Of a stretch of DNA of 5,783 nt, positions 1 to 4,936 are shown piece after piece. Location of the stretch: assembly GCA_030595455.1 (NCBI GenBank), contig JAUVDF010000080.1, positions 1 to 5,783 of the forward strand, read 5' to 3'. A program made the translations under genes and the position numbers. The notes beneath the pieces are model-generated. The model was given only the letters and a program-made list of their open reading frames with translations, did no database searches and was not told the DNA's origin. Source of the stretch: Fidelibacterota bacterium (GTDB taxonomy: Bacteria > Fidelibacterota > UBA8477 > JABMPR01). The stretch's first letter is position 1. Each line of letters begins with the position of its first letter.

Positions 1-1
1 A

Positions 2-1117
2 AAGATGGTCCGTGAAACCATCCGTGATTTTGCCGAAGCTGAGATTAAGCCGGGGGTCATGGAACGTGATGAAAAAGCTGAGTTTCCTACTGAAGTTGTC
101 AAAAAATTAGGTGAATTAGGTTTTATGGGAATGCAGGTTCCTGAAGCTTATGGTGGGACAGAGATGGATGCTGTGAGCTATGCCATCACTTTGGAAGAAG
201 TAGCCAGGGTTGACGCCTCTACCTGCGTCATTATGTCTGTGAATAACTCCTTGTTCTCTAACCCAATCCTAAAATTTGGGTCAGAGCATCTTAAACAAAA
301 ATATTTGCCACTTACATCGAGTGGAGAAAAATTGGGTGCCTACTCATTAAGTGAGCCACAATCTGGTTCTGATGCAAAAGCCATGCTTACCACAGCCACT
401 AAAGATGGTGACTCTTATATTTTGAATGGTGTCAAGAATTGGGTAACCAGTGGAATTAGTGCGGACTTTATAATTGTTTTTGCCAAAACTGACAAAGATG
501 CCGGTCACCGTGGTATTTCAGCTTTTGTGGTCGAAAAAGGATTAGCCGGATTCACGACAGGTAAAAAAGAAGATAAGTTGGGTATACGAGGTTCTGATAC
601 TTGTGAATTAATTTTTAATAATTGTCGGATACCTGCTGAGAATCTGATTGGTGAAGAAGGTCAAGGATTCAAGATTGCATTAGCAACCTTGGATGTTGGT
701 CGTATCGGGATCGCTTCTCAGGCTTTAGGAATTGCCCAGGGGGCTTTGGAGCGATCGATTCAGTATGCCAAGGAACGCGAACAATTTGGCAAACCAATTG
801 GTATGTTTCAGGGAATAGGATTCAAATTGGCTGATATGGCCACCAGAATAGATGCCAGCCGGCTTTTGGTTTACCGGGCTGCCTGGATGAAGGATAAAGG
901 ACTGAATATCGGTGAAAAAGCCTCAATGGCTAAAGTTTTTGCCAGCGATACTGCAATGTATGTAGCAACTGAAGCTGTTCAAATTCATGGGGGATATGGA
1001 TTTATTCGTGAATTTGAAGTGGAACGTATGATGCGAGATGCCAAGATTACTCAAATCTATGAAGGAACGAACGAAATTCAGAGATTAGTGATCAGTCGGC
1101 ATCTTTTAGCAGACTGA
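2..1117 (+). CDS. Acyl-CoA dehydrogenase, short/branched-chain type (5' end cut by window edge)
   Basis: This FAD-dependent enzyme oxidises an acyl-CoA to the trans-2-enoyl-CoA and passes electrons to electron-transfer flavoprotein in the cytoplasm. The frame is open to the left edge. Family members usually have about ten more residues before the VRETIRDFAEAEI segment, so the Met at position 5 is probably internal and the true start lies outside the window. Numbering from that Met, residues 111-124 hold the first family signature (SLSEPQSGSDA core), with KNWVTSG at 144-150, the LGIRGSDTCEL segment at 192-202, REQFGKPIG at 258-266, and QIHGGYGF at 326-333. The C-terminal IYEGTNEIQR (351-360) carries the expected catalytic base Glu353. 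All key residues are present and the C-terminus is normal. The LGIRGS-type segment and the Glu in YEGT fit short-chain (butyryl-CoA) or related branched-chain enzymes. The exact substrate cannot be read from sequence. The next gene on this strand starts 208 bp downstream, so the two may be transcribed separately. Confidence 0.96.
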   Translation, partial: KMVRETIRDFAEAEIKPGVMERDEKAEFPTEVVKKLGELGFMGMQVPEAYGGTEMDAVSYAITLEEVARVDASTCVIMSVNNSLFSNPILKFGSEHLKQKYLPLTSSGEKLGAYSLSEPQSGSDAKAMLTTATKDGDSYILNGVKNWVTSGISADFIIVFAKTDKDAGHRGISAFVVEKGLAGFTTGKKEDKLGIRGSDTCELIFNNCRIPAENLIGEEGQGFKIALATLDVGRIGIASQALGIAQGALERSIQYAKEREQFGKPIGMFQGIGFKLADMATRIDASRLLVYRAAWMKDKGLNIGEKASMAKVFASDTAMYVATEAVQIHGGYGFIREFEVERMMRDAKITQIYEGTNEIQRLVISRHLLAD

Positions 1118-1138
1118 TGATAACTCTGCATAGATTTT

Positions 1139-1182
1139 TTCTAGCCACGGATATACACGGATGAACGCAGATAAAGCTAGAA
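1139..1182. repeat. Short dispersed-repeat-like element with 10-bp phased units
   Basis: Three related 10-bp units lie head to tail at 1146, 1156 and 1166: CACGGATATA, CACGGATGAA and CGCAGATAAA. They are bracketed by a 7-bp perfect inverted repeat, TTCTAGC at 1139-1145 and GCTAGAA at 1176-1182. The block lies in the non-coding gap after the acyl-CoA dehydrogenase. From memory, CACGGAT-type phased motifs recur as intergenic repeats in many environmental bacterial genomes. Only one copy is visible here, so the repeat status is inferred. I see no gene in this stretch on either strand. Confidence 0.55.
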
Positions 1183-1245
1183 GCCAAATATTGGTAATGA
1201 TAAGTAGTGAAGGCAGGGTTTCAGGCCTTTGACTTTTGACATTAG

Positions 1246-1277
1246 AACTCGTTGCGTCTCTGCGTACTCAGCGAGAG
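1246..1277. repeat. Second dispersed-repeat-like element (TTGCGTCTCTGCG type)
   Basis: GTTGCGTCTCTGCGTACTC begins at 1251 and is followed by AGCGAGAGG. The GCGT core repeats every 8 to 9 bp. This resembles the TTGCGTCTTTGCG / CTGCGTCTCTGCG family of intergenic repeats that I recall from varied bacterial genomes, with the typical GCGAGA end. It contains no reading frame of note and lies directly upstream of the leucine dehydrogenase leader. Only one copy is in the window, so the assignment rests on resemblance. Confidence 0.45.
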
Positions 1278-1311
1278 GGCATTTTTATAAGATTAGTTAG
1301 TAAATAATTTT

Positions 1312-1317
1312 AAGGAG
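1312..1317 (+). promoter_or_regulatory. Ribosome binding site that fixes the leucine dehydrogenase start
   Basis: AAGGAG ends 8 bases before the ATG at 1326. An in-frame TTG at 1320 lies only 2 bases after this site, too close to be used. The ATG is therefore the better start. Confidence 0.85.
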
Positions 1318-1325
1318 AATTGAAC

Positions 1326-2420
1326 ATGGGGTTTTTTGATGCACCGGAGCTAAACCATCACGAGCAGGTTGTTTTTGGTCATGATGAAGAAACTGGATTA
1401 AAAGCGATTATTGCTATTCACAATACAAGTTTAGGACCGGCTTTGGGTGGCTGCCGTGTTTGGAATTATGAATCTGAAGATGAGGCCTTACGAGATGTAC
1501 TTCGGCTTTCAGAAGGAATGACCTATAAGTCGGCATTAGCTGGACTGAATCTCGGTGGTGGAAAATCTGTTATTCTCGGCCGAGTCCAGGAAATTGGTAA
1601 TGAGGCAGCCTTCAGAGCCTTTGGTCGTCTTGTCGATAGTCTGGGAGGTCGTTATGTGACCGCCGAAGATGTAAATACAACTCCCCAAATGATGGAATGG
1701 GTTCACGAAGAAACTGATAGTGTAGCAGGTCTCAGCCCTGAACTGGGTGGATCTGGAGATCCCTCACCATTTACAGCCTGGGGTACCTTTGTAGGAATCA
1801 AAGCTGCTGCAAATAAGGCCTACGGATCAGATAGTTTGGAGGGCAAGACGGTTGCCGTTCAGGGACTGGGTCATGTTGGAATGTACCTGGTTAAACATCT
1901 TTCTGAGGCTGGAGCAAAAATCATTGTTGCTGATATTAAAGAAGATAAAGTCAACGAGATGCTCAAGATTAAGAATGTCTCCGCTGTAGCTCCTGATGAA
2001 ATTTATAATGTAAAAATGGATATTTTTGCTCCCTGCGCCCTTGGATCCGTTGTAAACGATGACACCATTGATCAATTAAAATGTCAGGTTATTGCCGGTG
2101 CGGCAAACAATGTTCTGTCTGATTATGATAAACACGGAAAGATTCTGCTGGACAGAGACATTTTATATGCCCCTGATTATGCCATCAATGCCGGTGGTGT
2201 GATTAATGTCTATGGTGAATTTGAAGGCTATAATGAAAAACGTTCATACAGTCGGGTGAATCATATCTATGATATTCTCCAGGAAATTTTTAAACGTTCC
2301 CAGGATGAGAACATTCCTACTATGGATGCAGCAGATAGGCTGGCAGAGGAACGGATTCGCAAAATTGGTCGTTTAAAGCAGATGCGTCGATCGGGTAAAC
2401 GCCTGTCCTCAAAGATCTAA
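1326..2420 (+). CDS. ldh: Leucine dehydrogenase (Glu/Leu/Phe/Val dehydrogenase family)
   Basis: This NAD-dependent enzyme reversibly deaminates leucine, and usually valine and isoleucine, to the 2-oxo acid plus ammonia in the cytoplasm. The 364-aa length matches the Bacillus enzymes. With the ATG at 1326, numbering aligns with published LeuDH residues: Lys68 in GMTYKSA and catalytic Lys80 in NLGGGKS, then Asp115 in TAEDV and Asn261/Asn262 in GAANN. The catalytic domain covers about 1-135. The Rossmann fold follows, with GLGHVG at 180-185 and Asp203 in VADI, which favours NAD over NADP. YAPDYAINAGGVINV (281-295) and RLAEERI (338-344) are typical of LeuDH and not of glutamate dehydrogenase. Phenylalanine or valine dehydrogenase is a less likely alternative. 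nusB follows 30 bp downstream. A role in branched-chain amino acid breakdown, or in supplying branched 2-oxo acids for fatty acid primers, is inferred from the family. Confidence 0.95.
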   Translation: MGFFDAPELNHHEQVVFGHDEETGLKAIIAIHNTSLGPALGGCRVWNYESEDEALRDVLRLSEGMTYKSALAGLNLGGGKSVILGRVQEIGNEAAFRAFGRLVDSLGGRYVTAEDVNTTPQMMEWVHEETDSVAGLSPELGGSGDPSPFTAWGTFVGIKAAANKAYGSDSLEGKTVAVQGLGHVGMYLVKHLSEAGAKIIVADIKEDKVNEMLKIKNVSAVAPDEIYNVKMDIFAPCALGSVVNDDTIDQLKCQVIAGAANNVLSDYDKHGKILLDRDILYAPDYAINAGGVINVYGEFEGYNEKRSYSRVNHIYDILQEIFKRSQDENIPTMDAADRLAEERIRKIGRLKQMRRSGKRLSSKI

Positions 2421-2450
2421 GCTAGAACAGAAAGGATTAGGCCTCAGTTA

Positions 2451-2879
2451 ATGCAAGAAAGACGTCGAGCTCGGGAATTTGTGGTACAAGTCTCTTATGC
2501 TCATGAGATTCAACAGGACAATCTAGATCAAACTTTTGATCTTCTGGCTGAAAACAGCGAGTTATCGGATGACTTGCTTAAATTTGCTAGAAAATTGGTA
2601 CATGGGGTAATCGCTCATCGCCAGGAATTTGATGAATTGATTTCCAGTAAATCCAGAAATTGGGATTTAGCGCGTATTGCTCTAATTGACCGTTTAATAT
2701 TAAGGATGGCTTTAACGGAGTTTTTCTATTTTAAGGATATTCCACCTAAGGTTTCCATATCTGAGGCAATTGAGATTGCCAAGGTCTTCAGTACTGAGGA
2801 GAGTAGTAGTTTTGTGAATGGAATCCTGGATGCCATCCTGAATGATGCCATTGCAGATGGTAAGTTATCTATGATCTAG
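2451..2879 (+). CDS. nusB: Transcription antitermination factor NusB
   Basis: NusB is a small all-helical RNA-binding protein. With NusE (ribosomal protein S10) it binds boxA in rRNA leader transcripts and supports antitermination. The 142-aa length is normal. The Arg-rich start RRRAREFVVQVSYAHE (4-19) is the conserved RNA-binding helix. WDLARIALIDRLILRMALTE (71-90) is the central helix pair, and the C-terminal signature VSISEAIEIAKVFS...SSFVNGILDAI (101-129) is intact. The ATG is preceded only by a weak TAGG, 9 bases upstream; a stronger AAAGGA at 2431-2436 is 14 bases away. Initiation may therefore depend partly on coupling to the leucine dehydrogenase gene 30 bp upstream. nusB often neighbours ribH, so the leucine dehydrogenase neighbour is unusual to my knowledge. 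The gene is followed by a nested repeat and a strong terminator. Confidence 0.95.
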   Translation: MQERRRAREFVVQVSYAHEIQQDNLDQTFDLLAENSELSDDLLKFARKLVHGVIAHRQEFDELISSKSRNWDLARIALIDRLILRMALTEFFYFKDIPPKVSISEAIEIAKVFSTEESSSFVNGILDAILNDAIADGKLSMI

Positions 2880-2882
2880 TAC

Positions 2883-2934
2883 TCGTCATCCTGAGCCGTC
2901 ACACTGAGCGGAGTCGAAGTGCGAAGGATGAGGG
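2883..2934. repeat. Nested palindromic intergenic repeat
   Basis: The outer arms TCATCCT (2886-2892) and AGGATGA (2925-2931) pair perfectly over 7 bp. Between them lies a second element, GTCACACTGAGC ... GGAGTCGAAGTGC (2898-2922), whose CACT (2902-2905) and AGTG (2918-2921) can also pair. GTCATCCTGAGC-type and GTCACACTGAGC-type motifs with GTCGAAG ends are, as I recall, common dispersed repeats in FCB and other environmental genomes. Here one type appears to sit inside the other. It starts 3 bp after the nusB stop codon, so it is transcribed in the nusB 3' untranslated region. Confidence 0.6.
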
Positions 2935-2958
2935 ATAATTTACCTATTTAGGAATAAT

Positions 2959-2991
2959 GAAAAAGGTGAGGTTAATATCCTCACCTTTTTC
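2959..2991. terminator. Bidirectional intrinsic terminator between convergent operons
   Basis: The arm GAAAAAGGTGAGG (2959-2971) pairs perfectly with CCTCACCTTTTTC (2979-2991), giving a 13-bp stem with a 7-base loop. The G/C-rich core is flanked by A5 on one side and T5 on the other, so the structure gives a hairpin with a U-tract on either strand. It ends the leucine dehydrogenase-nusB transcript from the left and can end the minus-strand operon that stops at 3083. Confidence 0.87.
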
Positions 2992-3005
2992 GTACAAAGG
3001 AGGTC

Positions 3006-3035
3006 CAGACCTGTTGGCTACTAGTAACAGACCTG
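3006..3035. repeat. 8-bp direct repeat, starts 22 bp apart
   Basis: CAGACCTG occurs at 3006-3013 and again at 3028-3035. The same stretch can fold imperfectly: CCAG/CTGG and CTGTT/AACAG pair around a 2-by-2 internal loop. The 22-bp spacing is about two DNA turns. Whether it binds a protein, forms RNA structure in the 3' tail of the minus-strand operon, or is chance cannot be decided. Confidence 0.45.
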
Positions 3036-3043
3036 GGCTGTGT

Positions 3044-3066
3044 ATTCCCTATATAGGGAATTTTTT
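3044..3066 (+). terminator. Perfect 18-bp palindrome followed by six T; possible weak terminator
   Basis: ATTCCCTATATAGGGAAT (3044-3061) is its own reverse complement. As RNA it would form a 6-bp stem with a 6-base loop, followed on the plus strand by a U-run (3061-3066). The stem is short and A/U-rich at its base, so termination would be weak. A dimeric-protein operator is the other reading. It lies 21 bp past the stop of the last minus-strand gene. Confidence 0.4.
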
Positions 3067-3082
3067 ATTAAATCTTCTTCTA

Positions 3083-3178
3083 TCAAATTCTAAGCATTAC
3101 CAGTGCCAGAAGAATAATACTGAACCCCAACAGTCTTAATGCTAGATTACTTTTATTTTGAATAATTCTTTTTAACAT
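3083..3178 (-). CDS. Small hydrophobic protein, 31 aa, last gene of the minus-strand operon
   Basis: I do not recognise this protein. It begins MLKRIIQNKSN, a basic N-terminal segment (K3, R4, K9). A continuous hydrophobic stretch follows (about residues 12-30, with the LLGFSIILLALVML core at 16-29) and it ends RI before TGA. It looks like a single-pass small membrane protein with positive charges on the cytoplasmic side. The start is supported by AGGAG (minus strand, 3191-3187) placed 8 bases before the ATG. That site overlaps the TAG stop of the 56-codon gene upstream, and the gap between the two genes is 11 bp. This spacing is typical of translationally coupled genes. No second candidate frame on either strand of this stretch has comparable signals. 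Expression is not proven, and a frame of 31 codons could arise by chance. The ribosome site and the TM-like composition argue against chance. Confidence 0.62.
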   Translation of the reverse strand: MLKRIIQNKSNLALRLLGFSIILLALVMLRI

Positions 3179-3186
3179 AATAAAGT

Positions 3187-3191
3187 CTCCT
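3187..3191 (-). promoter_or_regulatory. Ribosome binding site of the 31-aa gene, overlapping the upstream stop codon
   Basis: On the minus strand CTG TAG GAG ends the 56-codon frame and at once forms the AGGAG site, 8 bases before the next ATG. The arrangement suggests coupled translation. Confidence 0.7.
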
Positions 3192-3360
3192 ACAGGGATA
3201 TCCAGTTGAGTATATGTGATTCATGAGCAGCTATCTTTTCTATTGTTGTCATCTCCTGACTACAGGAACAGGTGAGGGGAATGATCACTGAAAGGGCAAG
3301 AATTCCCATCATAGACAGTATTCTCCCGATCCGCTTGATCTTTTCACCCCGTGATGCCAT
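3190..3360 (-). CDS. Small exported or membrane-anchored protein, 56 aa
   Basis: I do not recognise this protein. Residues 1-13 are strongly basic (R4, K7, K9, R10, R13). A hydrophobic stretch follows at about 15-30, containing GILALSVIIPL, then the close cysteine pair Cys31-Ser-Cys33, and then a short polar tail (SQEMTTIEKIAAHESH, 34-49) with an amphipathic look. This is the layout of a signal peptide or signal anchor. The residues before Cys31 (PLT) and before Cys33 (TCS) do not fit the standard LxxC lipobox, so lipoprotein status is doubtful. The ATG is preceded by TAAGGG (minus 3373-3368) with 7 bases of spacing, and that site includes the TAA stop of the amidotransferase-like gene. The genes are 10 bp apart. 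Position and spacing suggest coupled expression with the secreted protein upstream. Function is unknown. Confidence 0.65.
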   Translation of the reverse strand: MASRGEKIKRIGRILSMMGILALSVIIPLTCSCSQEMTTIEKIAAHESHILNWISL

Positions 3361-3367
3361 CAGGATA

Positions 3368-3373
3368 CCCTTA
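3368..3373 (-). promoter_or_regulatory. Ribosome binding site of the 56-aa gene, overlapping the upstream stop codon
   Basis: TAAGGG on the minus strand joins the TAA stop of the 512-codon gene to a purine-rich site 7 bases before the ATG at 3360. Confidence 0.62.
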
Positions 3374-4909
3374 CTTTAGATACACCATCTTTATTGTCTG
3401 AGAATGCTCCCCTGCTTTTAACCTTGCGAAATACACTCCAGTTGGAACCCCCAAGCCCTCTGTATCAGTACCATTCCACTGGATGTTGTAATTACCGGCT
3501 GATTGTTGTGCATTAATAAGTATTCTAACCGGTCGTCCTGTAGCATCATAAATCGCCATGCTCACATCCGACTGTTCCGCCAGGCTATAGCGAATAGTTG
3601 TGGTCGGATTAAATGGATTGGGATAATTTGGGTATAGTTCGAATTCTGCTGGTGCTTGAGCTAAATCTCTGATCCCAACCACATTTGCCGTATCCCAATT
3701 AACTGAGACGGTATAGGCAATTCCATTAAGAACCTCTGTTTTACCCCAGTAGATATTATTTGCTGAGCTCACTGTTGTAGCACATTCAACCCCAATATAC
3801 CAGACCCCCGTTTCAGATATCGGGAGAGTGAGTTTATGATTTGATCCTTCCACGGAACTACTAAATAGGGCGGTGTCTTCGAATGCAAAACCACTAGGGT
3901 TGACATAAAGATTAAAGTCAAAACCATCTTCTGCATTCAACTCAATGGTAACGCTATCTGGACCATAGGGAACATCCACGGTAAAGTGATGATATTGTTT
4001 ATCCCCAATACGGGTGTGGTCAGGATCCTTATCTTCAGAAAACTGATCCATAACTCTGGGCTCACCATTTTTCAATTGTGCTTTAATGGTTGGGGAACCC
4101 ACTCCTTCTAGCGCATAAAGTAACATGGCTGTCATCAAGTCGAAATTTTCACCATCTGGGACAAATTCTGGATGAGAACCAGTAACTACTATTCGTCCTT
4201 TATGGTCTGATGGCTTATAGGCCCAGGTGCTAACTTTTCCATGCATCCCTGGCTCAGCTGGGTAATCATACCGTAGCAATACCTCAGTCTCAGATGGAAA
4301 ATCGATATCCTCTCGAGCGTACCCCCCACCATTATGACGAACATGTTCAATAGATTGGTTGCTCCCAAACTTGAAATAATTCAACAATGGGGAAGTGATG
4401 GGAATATCATGGTCTGTGTATGAATCGATAAGCCCTGTGCTCTTCATTCGTCCCGGCCAGATATGATAGTAGTTATCATTCACTCCGAATGCTTCATAAT
4501 GTAAAGAAGTTATGAAAGCACCGGCGCATGAACCGACAAAGCTACCACCTTGCGCGTAATAAGTTCGAATCCTATCACGACCCGTTTCACCTAAGGAATT
4601 ACCATGAGTGGTAGACCGTCCACCGTTGCAGTAAAGGAGTCTAAAACGAGGTAATCCATCAGGGTAGAGCAGGTGACCATTGCTGTCCTGGTTGTTTGAT
4701 ATTAAAATAGTGCTTTGGACACTCTCATTTTCAGTACTTAAATATTCAACTTCCAAACCAAGCGCCTCAGCGGCAGGGAAATTCAACATGGATGTGAGAT
4801 TCACACCACCATCCACGAACACATCCTTGAAAAATCCGGGAGTTTGGCTCATCACAGAAGTACTGAGAACCAGGAAGCAGATTAAGCAAATCTTGTAGAG
4901 TTTTATCAT
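3371..4909 (-). CDS. Secreted BPL_N/class I amidotransferase-like protein with T9SS sorting domain
   Basis: The 512-aa protein starts with a signal peptide (about 1-21; K3 and K6, the hydrophobic ICLICFLVL core, a likely cut after VMS or VMSQ). Residues 28-270 resemble the class I glutamine-amidotransferase-like fold found in the N-terminal domain of biotin protein ligase (BPL_N). YCNGGRS is at 93-99, the nucleophile elbow GSCAGA at 126-131 with Cys128, and GSHPE at 244-248 with His246 and Glu248. The Cys/His/Glu set expected of an active enzyme is therefore present. Residues about 300-405 look like a pre-peptidase C-terminal (PPC) beta domain (QYHHFTVDVP, FNLYVN, GVWYIGVE). Residues 424-512 form a type A sorting domain (YPNYPNPFNPTTTI at 426-439, IYDATGRPVR at 453-462, GVYFARL at 491-497), which predicts export by the T9SS. 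The substrate is unknown. GAGGTGA (minus 4920-4914) precedes the ATG, and the beta-helix gene ends 27 bp upstream. Confidence 0.85.
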   Translation of the reverse strand: MIKLYKICLICFLVLSTSVMSQTPGFFKDVFVDGGVNLTSMLNFPAAEALGLEVEYLSTENESVQSTILISNNQDSNGHLLYPDGLPRFRLLYCNGGRSTTHGNSLGETGRDRIRTYYAQGGSFVGSCAGAFITSLHYEAFGVNDNYYHIWPGRMKSTGLIDSYTDHDIPITSPLLNYFKFGSNQSIEHVRHNGGGYAREDIDFPSETEVLLRYDYPAEPGMHGKVSTWAYKPSDHKGRIVVTGSHPEFVPDGENFDLMTAMLLYALEGVGSPTIKAQLKNGEPRVMDQFSEDKDPDHTRIGDKQYHHFTVDVPYGPDSVTIELNAEDGFDFNLYVNPSGFAFEDTALFSSSVEGSNHKLTLPISETGVWYIGVECATTVSSANNIYWGKTEVLNGIAYTVSVNWDTANVVGIRDLAQAPAEFELYPNYPNPFNPTTTIRYSLAEQSDVSMAIYDATGRPVRILINAQQSAGNYNIQWNGTDTEGLGVPTGVYFARLKAGEHSQTIKMVYLK

Positions 4910-4913
4910 GGCA

Positions 4914-4920
4914 TCACCTC
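4914..4920 (-). promoter_or_regulatory. Ribosome binding site of the amidotransferase-like gene
   Basis: GAGGTGA lies just upstream of the ATG at 4909, with 7 bases between GAGG and the start. An ATG inside the site (4914) is out of frame and meets a stop two codons later, so 4909 is the start. Confidence 0.75.
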
Positions 4921-4936
4921 GTCAATACATGACTAA

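Noticed and set aside
1124..1140. T-run after the acyl-CoA dehydrogenase as an intrinsic terminator
   Set aside because: The preceding TCT/AGA stem is only 3 bp, so no stable hairpin supports termination here.
1210..1230. AAGGC/GCCTT inverted repeat as a terminator
   Set aside because: It has a 5-bp stem with a 10-base loop, and the T-rich stretch that follows is interrupted. It is too weak to call.
1236..1266. TTGACA at 1236-1241 as a -35 box for leucine dehydrogenase
   Set aside because: No acceptable -10 hexamer lies 16-19 bp downstream, where the GC-rich repeat sits. FCB bacteria may also use different promoter consensus sequences. TATAAG at 1286 lacks a matching -35 as well.
1827..2075. 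82-codon minus-strand frame inside leucine dehydrogenase
   Set aside because: It lies wholly within a well-supported enzyme gene and is a shadow of its codon usage. I see no ribosome site or family features.
2957..3139. 60-codon plus-strand frame beginning at the terminator
   Set aside because: Its first codons are the terminator stem itself. It has no ribosome site before the ATG, and it runs antisense to the better-supported 31-codon gene. An internal TTG behind AAAGGAGG gives only a 41-residue composition with no recognisable features.
4680..4898. 72-codon plus-strand frame opposite the amidotransferase-like gene
   Set aside because: It is antisense to the signal peptide and catalytic domain of a convincing secreted protein, with no independent support.
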